From NCBI RefSeq assembly GCF_003315415.1, contig NZ_QNSB01000010.1:1-64000 (forward strand): a stretch of 64,000 nucleotides of DNA, in the 5' to 3' direction. A program made the position numbers and the translations under genes. The notes below the pieces were generated by a model, which was not told the origin of the DNA, did no database searches, and was given only the letters and a program-made list of their open reading frames with translations. The stretch comes from Brevibacterium sanguinis (GTDB lineage Bacteria > Actinomycetota > Actinomycetes > Actinomycetales > Brevibacteriaceae). Shown here in pieces: positions 46,376 through 54,513 of the stretch. The first letter of the stretch is position 1; every line of letters starts with the position of its first letter.

Positions 46376-47062
46376 ATGAGCGCATCCATCCCCGACCCTG
46401 CGGCCAACGATCCGGCCAGGACCTTCCGGATCGGCCATCGGGAGCGCGACGAGGCGATCGAGGTCCTCCGGCAGGCGGCCGGTGACGGACGGATCACCGT
46501 CGAGGAGCTCGACGAGCGGATGGAGAAGGTGCAGGCCGCCAAGTACCCCGTGGATCTCGACGAGGTGCTCGCCGACCTCACCCCCGACCTGCCCTCCCAC
46601 CGCTTCCGGCGTGCTCTGCCCGGCGGCCGGGCGGGCACGGGTTCGGCGCTCTCCCCTGCCCGCCCGCCGGTCGAGGAGGAGGGGTGGGATCGGCGTGACC
46701 CGCTGGTCCTCCGCGCCACCTGGGAGAACGTCACCCGCCGGGGCCGATGGCGCGTGCCTCCCTTCATCCGCTGCGAACCCGCGGCGTCGAACATCGAGCT
46801 CAACTTCCTCGAGGTCGCCACGGACCTGCCCGAGATCACCGTCGAGGTCAGCCCCGGGGTGGGCAATGTCATCGTCGTGGTCCCCGACGGCTGGGGCGTC
46901 GACGTCGACCGCCTCGGACATTCGTGGGGCTCGGTGAAGACGGTCGTCAACGCCCTCCCCGACGGCACCCACCCGCTCATCCGGCTCGAAGGGTCCATCG
47001 GGATGGGCACCTTCAAGGCCCGCTTCGCCAACTACTTCGACCGCCGACGACTGGAGAGGTGA
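46376..47062 (+). CDS. DUF1707 (SHOCT-like) domain protein
   Basis: Starts the aminopropyltransferase operon. The 228 residues begin with RIGHRERDEAIEVLRQAAGDGRITVEELDERMEKV, the DUF1707 signature, followed by a linker and a C-terminal beta-rich domain (about 120-228) similar to the LiaF-like cell-wall-active antibiotic response domain (NIELNFLEVATDLPEITVEVSPGVGNVIVVVPDGWGVDVD). I start at ATG 46376, with an upstream frame start at 46349 lacking a ribosome site. Its end overlaps the next start (TGATG). Confidence 0.8.
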   Translation: MSASIPDPAANDPARTFRIGHRERDEAIEVLRQAAGDGRITVEELDERMEKVQAAKYPVDLDEVLADLTPDLPSHRFRRALPGGRAGTGSALSPARPPVEEEGWDRRDPLVLRATWENVTRRGRWRVPPFIRCEPAASNIELNFLEVATDLPEITVEVSPGVGNVIVVVPDGWGVDVDRLGHSWGSVKTVVNALPDGTHPLIRLEGSIGMGTFKARFANYFDRRRLER

Positions 47063-47331
47063 TGGAGCCCGGACTCGGTGCCGTCATCTTCCTCACCCTC
47101 TGCATCATCGGCATTGTCAGCCTCGGCTTCTTCCTCGTCCATCGGGTGATGACGAAACCCGGTTCCCACATCGGCGCCCGCCTCCCCCGCGACGACTCGG
47201 GCGACTCCGGCGGCTCCGATGCCGACCGCCCCGACGCCATCGGTCCCGGACCGACGCCCGATCGGACACCGGCCGAGACACCACCACCCGACGATGACGA
47301 CGGAGACGACGAGCCCGGACCGCGCCCCTGA
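47062..47331 (+). CDS. Small single-pass membrane protein
   Basis: An 89-residue protein with one N-terminal helix (GAVIFLTLCIIGIVSLGFFLV) and an acidic, proline-rich, low-complexity cytoplasmic or extracytoplasmic tail. It starts at ATG 47062, overlapping the preceding stop, with GGAGAGG ahead. No known family; it is placed here by operon logic. Confidence 0.7.
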   Translation: MEPGLGAVIFLTLCIIGIVSLGFFLVHRVMTKPGSHIGARLPRDDSGDSGGSDADRPDAIGPGPTPDRTPAETPPPDDDDGDDEPGPRP

Positions 47332-47468
47332 ACCCACCTCGGCGCCCCAATGGGCGTCACAGAACGGTCGCAATGTCCGGGTTCGAGCATCTGAACTGCA
47401 GAAATCCGGCGATCGAGCGGTTAAGGTGAGGGTGGCATCCGCCGACAGCCGAAGCGAAGAAGGCAGAC

Positions 47469-48083
47469 GTGTTCGACAACATCCTCATCCTGATCGCGGT
47501 GTTCGCGATCGTCGTCCTCGTGACCGTGCTCATCATGCGCATGCGGGCCAAGAAGAAGCAGGACGCCGCCGAGTCCCAGGCGCCGCGCCGTCCGGCCGAC
47601 CCGTTCGCCGCGGATCAGAACACCGGCGGCGACCCGATGAAGATCAAGGCCGGCGACCTCCTCGAGTTCGGCAACGAGAAGTACTTCGTCCGCGGCACGC
47701 TGCGCATCTCGGAGGGGGGCTACGAGTGGGCCGAGCACTTCTACCAGGCCGACCAGTCCGCCGAACGGCAGTGGCTCACCGTCGAGAAGGACCCCGACGT
47801 CCAGGTCTCGAGGTGGCGTGACCGACCCGAGCTCGACATCGAGCCGACCGCCAAGACGATCACGGTCGACGGCGTCGAGTACAGGCTCGTCGAGCACGGC
47901 ACCGCCTCCTACCGCTCCGAGGGCACCACCGGCCTCAACGAGCACGGCGGGGTCGACTACGTCGACTACGAATCCGATGACCACCGGCTGCTCGCGTTCG
48001 AACGCTTCGACCACGGCCGCTGGGAAGTGAGCACGGGAGAGACCATCCCCGTCGGCTCCTTCACCATCTACTCCGGCAGCTGA
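47469..48083 (+). CDS. DUF4178 membrane protein
   Basis: A 204-residue protein with an N-terminal helix (NILILIAVFAIVVLVTVLIM) and a DUF4178 domain: IKAGDLLEFGNEKYFVRGTL and YEWAEHFYQADQSAERQWL. DUF4178 genes co-occur with aminopropyltransferase and DUF350. The start is GTG 47469; it ends in a TGATG overlap with the DUF2617 gene. Function is unknown. Confidence 0.85.
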   Translation: MFDNILILIAVFAIVVLVTVLIMRMRAKKKQDAAESQAPRRPADPFAADQNTGGDPMKIKAGDLLEFGNEKYFVRGTLRISEGGYEWAEHFYQADQSAERQWLTVEKDPDVQVSRWRDRPELDIEPTAKTITVDGVEYRLVEHGTASYRSEGTTGLNEHGGVDYVDYESDDHRLLAFERFDHGRWEVSTGETIPVGSFTIYSGS

Positions 48084-48715
48084 TGCACGCATCCCCGCTC
48101 ACTCCCCCGCTCCTCGAGGTGCCGGCCCTGGACATCGGCTTCACCGACACCTCGGCGGATCAGCTGCGCTTCTCGCTGCACCATCCCCGTCTCACCCCGC
48201 TGGCCAGCGAGCTCATCGACCTCCCCACTGAGGATGCGGACTCCGTCGCGCTCCGCCTCGAACTCCACGTCATCGGCAGCTCCCACCAGGTGGTCCTCGG
48301 CAGGGACGGGACCGACGCCTTCGTCGAGACCTTCGCCTGCCTCGGCGCGGGTGCCGAGGGAACGGTCCACCACCCCGCGTGGGACCGGACCTCGGTCACG
48401 CACGGGAACTGGGCGGGGTTCACGCGGCACGAGTTCCGCTGCACCCGCCGGCTGGTGCCCGGGGGCTTCGGGTCCGCCGTCGCCGAGGTGCTCCGCCGTG
48501 CCCGCGACGCCGAGAGCCACGTCGCGGTCGGGTTCCCCGGGGACCCGCACGCGATCACGGCGTTGGCGACGAGGCCGGGACGTCCCGGGGAGCTCTCCTG
48601 GCAGACCTGGCACTGCTACCCCCAGCACCGGCAGATCGTGCACAGCACCAGTCGGCTGTGCACGGGCGGGCGCGCCGACTCCGACGACACCGAGATGAAT
48701 GGCGGGCGATCATGA
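48083..48715 (+). CDS. DUF2617-family protein
   Basis: A 210-residue soluble protein with LRFSLHHPRLTPLASELIDLP and the VIGSSHQVVL segment typical of DUF2617, and His-rich HHPAWDRTSVTHGNWAGFTRHEF in the centre that could be a metal site. It overlaps both neighbours by 1-4 bases. Known in the same operon context in other actinobacteria. No biochemical function is known to me. Confidence 0.82.
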   Translation: MHASPLTPPLLEVPALDIGFTDTSADQLRFSLHHPRLTPLASELIDLPTEDADSVALRLELHVIGSSHQVVLGRDGTDAFVETFACLGAGAEGTVHHPAWDRTSVTHGNWAGFTRHEFRCTRRLVPGGFGSAVAEVLRRARDAESHVAVGFPGDPHAITALATRPGRPGELSWQTWHCYPQHRQIVHSTSRLCTGGRADSDDTEMNGGRS

Positions 48716-49296
48716 GCCACGGACCGAACGTCTCCATGGGTGGAGGCTCTTTCGACTTCGACAAGGAGAACCGCCCCGGCTCGGGCGCCGGACCAGGTGG
48801 ACCGGGGCCGAACGGCCCTGGATCGAACGGGCCGGGCAGTTCCGGCGGCTTCGGACCAGGCGGACCCGGATCGAACGGGCCGGGCGGCTCCGGCGGCTTC
48901 GGACCGGGCGGACCGGGCAGCTCCGGTGGATTCGGATCCGGCGCGAGCGGCTCGGGCAGGCGCAAGCGGAAGTTCGGATGCGGCACGCTCGTGGGGATCG
49001 TCGTCCTCCTCGTCGTCCTCGCCTTCGTCTTCCAGAGCTGCTCGAATCGCTCGTCGGCCGCGGCGAACTGCGGGGACTACGACCTCGTCGACGGCAAGTA
49101 CGTCTCCGCCCCTGACCGGGGCGACTACGAACGCGCAGGTGACGGCTACGAGTATGTCGGCTGCAACACCTCCCGCTCGGGCGGGGGCGGATTCTTCTTC
49201 TTCCCGTTCTTCTTCGGCGGCGGCTCGAGCGGTTCGGGTTCGAACTACGGAGACGGCTCCGGCTTCCGCGGCGGTGGCCCGGGCAGCGGGAAGTGA
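48712..49296 (+). CDS. Gly/Pro-rich single-pass membrane protein
   Basis: I do not recognise a family. The 194 residues have a Gly/Pro/Ser repeat region (GGFGPGGPGSNGPG units), a basic stop-transfer RRKRKFGCG, one membrane helix (TLVGIVVLLVVLAFVFQ), then a short extracytoplasmic domain with three conserved-looking cysteines and a striking FFFFPFFFGGG stretch near the C terminus. It overlaps DUF2617 by four bases. Confidence 0.7.
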   Translation: MSHGPNVSMGGGSFDFDKENRPGSGAGPGGPGPNGPGSNGPGSSGGFGPGGPGSNGPGGSGGFGPGGPGSSGGFGSGASGSGRRKRKFGCGTLVGIVVLLVVLAFVFQSCSNRSSAAANCGDYDLVDGKYVSAPDRGDYERAGDGYEYVGCNTSRSGGGGFFFFPFFFGGGSSGSGSNYGDGSGFRGGGPGSGK

Positions 49297-49349
49297 CCGC
49301 AGAAGACCACGATCGCGCAACCACCACATCGGCACCGTGAAAGGCAGTC

Positions 49350-49775
49350 ATGTTGATCTCACTCCTCCTCGAATCGGGGATCGTCCTCTCCTACGCACTC
49401 AGCGGCCTGGTGCTCATGCTCATCGGGTACTTCGTCGTCGATCTCCTCACCCCCGGCAAGCTCCACGTCCTCCTCTGGGAGCAGCGATCGAAGAACGCGG
49501 CGGTCCTCGTCGCCTCGGACCTCCTCGCCGTGGCGATCATCGTCATCGCCGCGATCAGAGCCAGCGCCGATGACCTCGCCCTGGGCATCATCTCGACCCT
49601 CGTCTTCGGCCTCATCGGCATCGTCCTCATGGGGCTGAGCTTCCTCCTCATCAATGCCCTGACCCCCGGCACGAGCGGTGACCTCGTCCACTCCGACCGC
49701 CTCCACCCCGAGGTGTGGGTCAACGCCTCGGCTCACATCGGCATCGCCGGGATCATGGCCGCCGCCCTCCTTTGA
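49350..49775 (+). CDS. DUF350 (YjfL-like) membrane protein
   Basis: A 141-residue protein with four membrane helices and the DUF350 signatures VVDLLTPGKLHVLL and NALTPGTSGDLV; the paired internal repeat (two YxxxDxxTPG halves) is visible. It is the E. coli YjfL relative that occurs beside polyamine-modifying enzymes. The stop overlaps the next TTG start. Confidence 0.88.
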   Translation: MLISLLLESGIVLSYALSGLVLMLIGYFVVDLLTPGKLHVLLWEQRSKNAAVLVASDLLAVAIIVIAAIRASADDLALGIISTLVFGLIGIVLMGLSFLLINALTPGTSGDLVHSDRLHPEVWVNASAHIGIAGIMAAALL

Positions 49776-51442
49776 GCTCCGATCCGACACCTCCCGATGT
49801 GAGCACCATCCCCGGGGCGCGGACCGAGCCCACCGCCGCACCCGCGTCGTCCCTGCCGCTGGCGCCGGGACCCGCCCGGTTCTTCGTCATGCTGGCCGTG
49901 TTCATCTGCGCCAGCTGCGGAATGGTCTATGAGCTGGCGCTCGTCGCGCTCGGCTCCTACCTCCTCGGCGATACCATCGTCCAGGCCTCCATCGTCCTGG
50001 CCGTCATGGTGTTCGCGATGGGCATCGGCTCGCTCGCGACGAAGCGGCTGACCGGGTTCGCGGCCTTCGCCTTCGCCCTCATCGAGGCGGCGCTGGGCAT
50101 CATCGGCGGGCTCTCGGTCATCCTGCTCTACCTCGCGTTCGCGTTCGCCGACGTCTACACCGTCGCCATGGTCGCCCTCGCGTTCGTCATCGGCGCCCTC
50201 ATCGGCGCCGAGATCCCCCTGCTCATGGAGCTCGTGCAGAGGATCCGCGCGCAGAAGGCATCGAGCGCGGTCGCCGACCTCTTCGCCGCCGACTACGTCG
50301 GAGGGCTCGTCGGCGGACTGGCCTTCCCGTTCGTCCTGCTGCCGGTCCTCGGACTGCCGCGCGGGGCCCTGGCCGTGGGCATCACCAACACCGTCGTCGG
50401 CGTCCTCATCGTCCTCTGGCTCTTCCGGGCTCAGCTGCGCTTCCGCATCCAGGCGCTTCTCGCGGCCCTCCTCGTGCTCATCGTCGGCTTCCTCACCGTC
50501 GTCTGGGTCTTCACCGACGACATCGAGATGACGACCCGGCAGCGCCTCTACCGGGACCCGATCGTGCTCAGTGAGCGCACCGACTATCAGGAGATCGTGC
50601 TCACCCGGCATCCCACGACCCACGACACCCGGCTCTACCTCAACGGCGACCTGCAGTTCGCCTCGGCGGACGAGTACCGCTACCACGAATCGCTCGTGCA
50701 CCCGCTGATGAGTGGGGATCGGGGCAACGTCCTCGTCCTCGGCGGTGGGGATGGCCTGGCCGTGCGCGAGGTCCTCAAGTACCCCGACGTCGAGTCGGTG
50801 ACCGTCGTCGACCTCGATCCCCGAGTCGTCGACCTGGCGACCACGTCCGCTCTCTTCACCGACTTCAATGACGGGTCGTTCGCCGATCCGCGGGTGACGA
50901 CGATCGCCGCGGACGCGTTCACGTGGCTGCGGGAGACCGAGCACGTCGCCTACGACGCGATCATCGCCGACCTGCCCGACCCCGACGACGTCGCGACCTC
51001 GAAGCTCTACAGCATCGAGTTCTACGGACTCATCAGGCAGGTGATGGCGCCGGACGCCCGACTCGTCGTCCAGGCCGGGTCCCCGTACTTCGCCCCTGAG
51101 GCCTACTGGGGCATCGGGGAGGCCGTCGCCGAGGCGGGGCTGGCGACGACCCCCTATCATGTCGATGTCCCGAGTTTCGGCGACTGGGGGTACTTCCTCG
51201 CGACACCCGGGGCCGGAGGGGTCCGAGGTGCCGGACGCGGGTCGGATGCCGGGGATGGTCCCCCGGTCACCCTGCCCGCGGATGCCCCGGAGGACCTGAG
51301 GTTCGCCACCGCCGAGGTGCTCGCCGCCTCGGTGACGTTTCCGCCCGATAGGGCTCGGGAGTCCGTCGACCGGGTCGAGGCCTCGACCCTGCTCCACCCC
51401 CGAGTCCTCGACCAGGAGCGCGGAGCCTGGGTCGGGTACTGA
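49772..51442 (+). CDS. speE: Membrane-anchored polyamine aminopropyltransferase
   Basis: A spermidine-synthase-type enzyme that transfers aminopropyl from decarboxylated SAM. The N-terminal about 240 residues hold six or seven membrane helices (VIGALIGAEIPLLMELVQ and others); the catalytic domain starts near residue 260 with the conserved YQEIVLTR, LNGDLQFASADEYRYHE and the SAM-binding VLVLGGGDGLAVREVL (about 320), VVDLDPRVV, then DLPDPDD. All key residues appear present. TTG 49772 overlaps the DUF350 stop (TTGA); GTG 49799 is an alternative. No speD is in the window, so decarboxylated SAM must come from elsewhere. Confidence 0.9.
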   Translation: MSSDPTPPDVSTIPGARTEPTAAPASSLPLAPGPARFFVMLAVFICASCGMVYELALVALGSYLLGDTIVQASIVLAVMVFAMGIGSLATKRLTGFAAFAFALIEAALGIIGGLSVILLYLAFAFADVYTVAMVALAFVIGALIGAEIPLLMELVQRIRAQKASSAVADLFAADYVGGLVGGLAFPFVLLPVLGLPRGALAVGITNTVVGVLIVLWLFRAQLRFRIQALLAALLVLIVGFLTVVWVFTDDIEMTTRQRLYRDPIVLSERTDYQEIVLTRHPTTHDTRLYLNGDLQFASADEYRYHESLVHPLMSGDRGNVLVLGGGDGLAVREVLKYPDVESVTVVDLDPRVVDLATTSALFTDFNDGSFADPRVTTIAADAFTWLRETEHVAYDAIIADLPDPDDVATSKLYSIEFYGLIRQVMAPDARLVVQAGSPYFAPEAYWGIGEAVAEAGLATTPYHVDVPSFGDWGYFLATPGAGGVRGAGRGSDAGDGPPVTLPADAPEDLRFATAEVLAASVTFPPDRARESVDRVEASTLLHPRVLDQERGAWVGY

Positions 51443-51444
51443 GC

Positions 51445-51873
51445 TCAGGCGGAGAGCAGGCCGAACAGGCCGGCGAAGGCACCGATCGAGATCCCGAGCA
51501 GAGCGCCGAGCGCGGCGAGGGAGACGAAGACGATGCCGAGGATGAATCCCCACTTGCCCATCTCGTTGTCGGCGAAGCCCGCCTGACGAGAGCTGTTGCG
51601 CGCCATCCAGCCGGTGATGATGCCGACGATGGGACCGAGGACGGAGAATCCGAGGAAGGTCGAGAGTGTGGCGACGAGCGAGACGATCCCGAGAACGCGG
51701 CCGGGGTCATCGGCGGCTCGGCCCGGGGCCGCGGGATGGGAGCGGGGCGGGAGCGGTTCGCTGTGGATCTGCTGGTCGTACCGGAACTGCTGGTCGTCTC
51801 CGAACTGCCGGCTGTCACCGGCGAGCCGCGCGTCGTGGGAATAGGGGGCCTGCTGGTCATGGCGCTGGTTCAT
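51445..51873 (-). CDS. DUF4190-like small membrane protein
   Basis: A 142-residue protein with an N-terminal Gln/Asp/His-rich tail and two or three C-terminal helices (GRVLGIVSLVATLSTFLGFSVLGPIVGIITGWMARNSSRQ), the DUF4190 pattern of actinobacterial membrane proteins. AAAGGA is 7 bases before ATG 51873. It converges with speE with only two bases between. Confidence 0.75.
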   Translation of the reverse strand: MNQRHDQQAPYSHDARLAGDSRQFGDDQQFRYDQQIHSEPLPPRSHPAAPGRAADDPGRVLGIVSLVATLSTFLGFSVLGPIVGIITGWMARNSSRQAGFADNEMGKWGFILGIVFVSLAALGALLGISIGAFAGLFGLLSA

Positions 51874-52003
51874 CGTGGTTCCTTTCGAGGGGTGCGCTCG
51901 CACCCATGCGCGAGCTGTTGACACCAGCCTAGGAACCGCGCAGCGGCGCGAGAATGCCCTTAACCCTCCATCCGGTTGGGGTTTTCCCCACGGAACCGCG
52001 GAG

Positions 52004-52615
52004 TCAGCCGTCCTGCCTGACGTCGACGAGGGCGTGCGAGCGCCGGCCCATGAGGTAGAGGAGGATCTCCACCGGTTCGCCGGTGACGACCGTGGCCGCG
52101 GGTCCGCGGCCATCGCCTCGGCGACCTCCCCCGGCGCTGAGCGTGCCGAACCCGGGGCTGACGATCTCGATCCGGGTCGGGGACTTCGCGGCGAAGGGAA
52201 CGAGCGCCAGCCGGCACTGGGACCACACGTCCCGGTTCTCCGCGACGGAGAGACGCCTGGGGAACCACTCGTCCTCGGCCCGCCGGATGTCCTCGTGGTG
52301 GACGAGGAACTCGGTCGTGTTCATGAGCTTCTGCACCCCGGGCCAGGCGCCGGGATTCCACCGCGGCGGTGAAGCGACGAGGCCGAGGAGCGTCGAGTAC
52401 GGCATCGACGCATAGGCCTGCTCCTGGTCCTCCCTCTTCTCGGAGAAGGCGTCGGAGAAGATCCCGAGGGCGGCGACGGGATGGCGTTCGCGGATGACGA
52501 GGTGAGTCGCCAGATCACGGGTGGTCCAGCCGGCGCAGAGTGTGGGGGCGTCCTCACCGGCTCGGCGAGCCGCGGAGACCAGGCGCAATCGTTCTGTTCG
52601 TGCCAAGCTGCTCAT
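52004..52615 (-). CDS. TIGR03085 / mycothiol-dependent maleylpyruvate isomerase N-domain-like protein
   Basis: A 203-residue DinB-fold protein: ERLRLVSAARRAGEDAPTLCAGWTTRDLATHLVIRERHP, with the TxDLxxHL motif, and EFLVHHEDIRRAE with the paired His, gives a metal-binding triad. The family includes thiol transferases that use mycothiol. It overlaps the Sir2 start by four bases, so the two genes are coupled. Role unknown. Confidence 0.85.
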   Translation of the reverse strand: MSSLARTERLRLVSAARRAGEDAPTLCAGWTTRDLATHLVIRERHPVAALGIFSDAFSEKREDQEQAYASMPYSTLLGLVASPPRWNPGAWPGVQKLMNTTEFLVHHEDIRRAEDEWFPRRLSVAENRDVWSQCRLALVPFAAKSPTRIEIVSPGFGTLSAGGGRRGDGRGPAATVVTGEPVEILLYLMGRRSHALVDVRQDG

Positions 52616-53598
52616 ATGCGGATCTTCTCATTGTCGTCTTGGATTCGTCTGAGTGCGCCGGCGGATCCGACCCGGTCCGCCCAGAGCTCGACGACGTCCG
52701 CGACGCGGGAGACGGACCGGTAGTCGGCGAGGTCATCGCCCCGCGTCGGACCGTCGGTGACGATGACGACCGGCTTGCCCTCCTTGACCGCCGTACGGAC
52801 GAACCGCAGCCCGGAGAGCACCGCGAGCGAACTGCCGAGGACCACGAGACCGCAAGCCGCCTCGGCGATCCGGTTGGCCTCCGCCACCCTGGCCGCGGGC
52901 ACCGAGTCGCCGAAGTACACGACATCGGGTTTGAGGATGCCGCCGCAGCGCGGGCAGTCGACGACCCTGAAGTGGGCCGTCTCCTCGAGCTCGACGTCGC
53001 CGTCCGGCGCAGTCTCGGGGTCGATCGTGTCGAGGCCGGCGGTCTCGACGAAGCCGGGGTTGGCCGCGGTCAGCCGCTCCTGCACCCAGTCGCGGTCGTA
53101 GAGGGTGCGGCAGTCGAGGCAGATGACGCGGTCGAGGCTTCCGTGGAGGTCGACGACGGGCGAGGCACCCGTCACCGCCGCGGCGGCGGACTGGTGCAGG
53201 CCGTCGACGTTCTGGGTGATGATCCCGGTGACGGGCAGGCGGGCGAGCGCGAGGTGGCCGGCGTTCGGGCGGGAGCGGAGCATCCGCGGCCAGCCGACCC
53301 ACGATCGCGCCCAGTAGCGGGCGCGCTGCGCGGGGTGGGAGAGGAACGTCTGGATCGTCATCGGCCTGCGCGGCTGGGCGTCGGGCCCGCGGTAGTCGGG
53401 GATCCCGGAATCCGTGCTCATCCCGGCTCCGGTGAGCACCGCCCACCCGGAGACGGGCACCGCGCGGTGCATCGGGGGCCCGGAACCGGCGGTGCTCGTG
53501 GCCGGCGCCAGCCCTGTGAGGACGTCGACGATCTCGGCATCCGAGTGGCTGGGACCGGGTCGCTGCCGGCCCCGGAGCGGATCGACGATGACTGCCAT
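52612..53598 (-). CDS. NAD-dependent protein deacylase, Sir2 family
   Basis: A 328-residue sirtuin: GAGMSTDSGIPDYRG (NAD binding, about residue 56), TQNVDGLHQ, the catalytic His in DLHGSLDRV, the Cys4 zinc site (CLDC...CPRCGG) and VYFGDS. Sirtuins reverse lysine acetylation, including that of Acs, which is in this window. An N-terminal extension of about 50 residues precedes the fold. ATG 53598 starts a two-gene operon with the DinB-type gene. Confidence 0.92.
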   Translation of the reverse strand: MAVIVDPLRGRQRPGPSHSDAEIVDVLTGLAPATSTAGSGPPMHRAVPVSGWAVLTGAGMSTDSGIPDYRGPDAQPRRPMTIQTFLSHPAQRARYWARSWVGWPRMLRSRPNAGHLALARLPVTGIITQNVDGLHQSAAAAVTGASPVVDLHGSLDRVICLDCRTLYDRDWVQERLTAANPGFVETAGLDTIDPETAPDGDVELEETAHFRVVDCPRCGGILKPDVVYFGDSVPAARVAEANRIAEAACGLVVLGSSLAVLSGLRFVRTAVKEGKPVVIVTDGPTRGDDLADYRSVSRVADVVELWADRVGSAGALRRIQDDNEKIRI

Positions 53599-53664
53599 GG
53601 ACTCCCCCTTCGCTGTCGCCTCCTGCCGTCACTCCACTCTAATCGGGAGTCGAGGACGCCGGCC

Positions 53665-53694
53665 CTTTCCACTTTGGAAAGTATTTGCTAGATT
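53665..53694 (+). promoter_or_regulatory. Promoter with embedded palindromic operator (membrane protein/HTH pair)
   Basis: CTTTCCA-CTT-TGGAAAG (53665-53681) is a perfect 7-base inverted repeat that covers the -35 region; TAGATT at 53689-53694 is the -10, with 17 bases between TTTCCA and it. The arrangement is well suited to autorepression by the HTH protein encoded downstream. Confidence 0.55.
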
Positions 53695-53725
53695 GAGCGG
53701 TACTTCCACCGATGAAGGAGTCGCC

Positions 53726-54145
53726 ATGACCACGCCCACTCCGCAGGAAGCCGCGGATCTCCTCTCCCACATCGACTCGGCCCGGTCCCGAGCCCGAGTC
53801 CATGACTCGTGGCCACTGGTCACGATGCTCTTCGTCCTCAGCGCCGGTCTCTCGGTGGGGCTCATCGGGATCGGCGTCGTCGAGGACTCGACCTCGGGCC
53901 TCCTCATCCTCGGCGCCGGACTCGCGTGGCTGGTCCCGGCGCTGGTCGTCTACCTCGTCACGGCTCTGAGCTGGAGCTCCCGGTCGACGTTCCTGCTCGC
54001 CACCTGGTTGCCGATCGTGGTCCTCGCGTTCCTCGTCGGGGCGCTCGGGGATTCCTTCGCTCCGGGATCCTGGCTGCCGTTCGGCGCAGCGGCGCTCATC
54101 TGGGTCGCCGCTCCGGTCCTCGCCCTCGTGGGCCTGCGCCGGTGA
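53726..54145 (+). CDS. Four-helix membrane protein paired with HTH regulator
   Basis: A 139-residue integral membrane protein with about four helices (VTMLFVLSAGLSVGLIGIGV etc.), no named family. ATG 53726 follows AAGGAG at 5 bases. Its stop overlaps the next GTG by four bases. Such small membrane protein/HTH_34 pairs are frequent in actinobacteria and may sense membrane state or a lipid. Confidence 0.8.
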   Translation: MTTPTPQEAADLLSHIDSARSRARVHDSWPLVTMLFVLSAGLSVGLIGIGVVEDSTSGLLILGAGLAWLVPALVVYLVTALSWSSRSTFLLATWLPIVVLAFLVGALGDSFAPGSWLPFGAAALIWVAAPVLALVGLRR

Positions 54146-54507
54146 GCGCGATCGACCCCGAGGCGGCCGGGGGCACCCAGACCGGCGCACGCGAGGAGCA
54201 GACGCTGCCCCACCTCGGCGATTCCCTCGCACGCCTCGAGACCGAGCTGGGCAATCCCACTCGGCTCGGGCTGGTGGCGAGCCTGAGGAACCGGGACCGG
54301 GCGGAGTTCAAGCTCCTGCGGGACTCGCTCGGGGTCTCCGACTCCGTGCTCTCGAGGCACATCTCCACCCTCGAGTCCGCCGGCCTCGTCGCCGTGCGGA
54401 AGGGATATGTGGGCAAGCGTCCCCGCACCTGGGTCTCGATCACCGCGGAGGGACGTCGGCGTCTCGAGAGCCATGTGCGGGCGCTGCGGGAGCTGGCGGG
54501 CGATTAG
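54142..54507 (+). CDS. Winged-helix regulator (HTH_34/MarR-like)
   Basis: A 121-residue regulator with ELGNPTRLGLVASLRNRDRAEFKLLRDSLGVSDSVLSRHISTLESAGLV and a basic wing KGYVGKRPRTWVSITAEG, the PF13601 pattern. It starts at GTG 54142 overlapping the membrane gene stop. It likely binds the palindrome at 53665. Confidence 0.9.
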   Translation: MSAIDPEAAGGTQTGAREEQTLPHLGDSLARLETELGNPTRLGLVASLRNRDRAEFKLLRDSLGVSDSVLSRHISTLESAGLVAVRKGYVGKRPRTWVSITAEGRRRLESHVRALRELAGD

Positions 54508-54513
54508 CCCCGC

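Noticed and set aside
46747..47331. Frame of 194 codons starting inside the DUF1707 gene
   Set aside because: Only its last 89 codons (from ATG 47062) have a membrane helix and operon-type start; the rest is a shadow of DUF1707.
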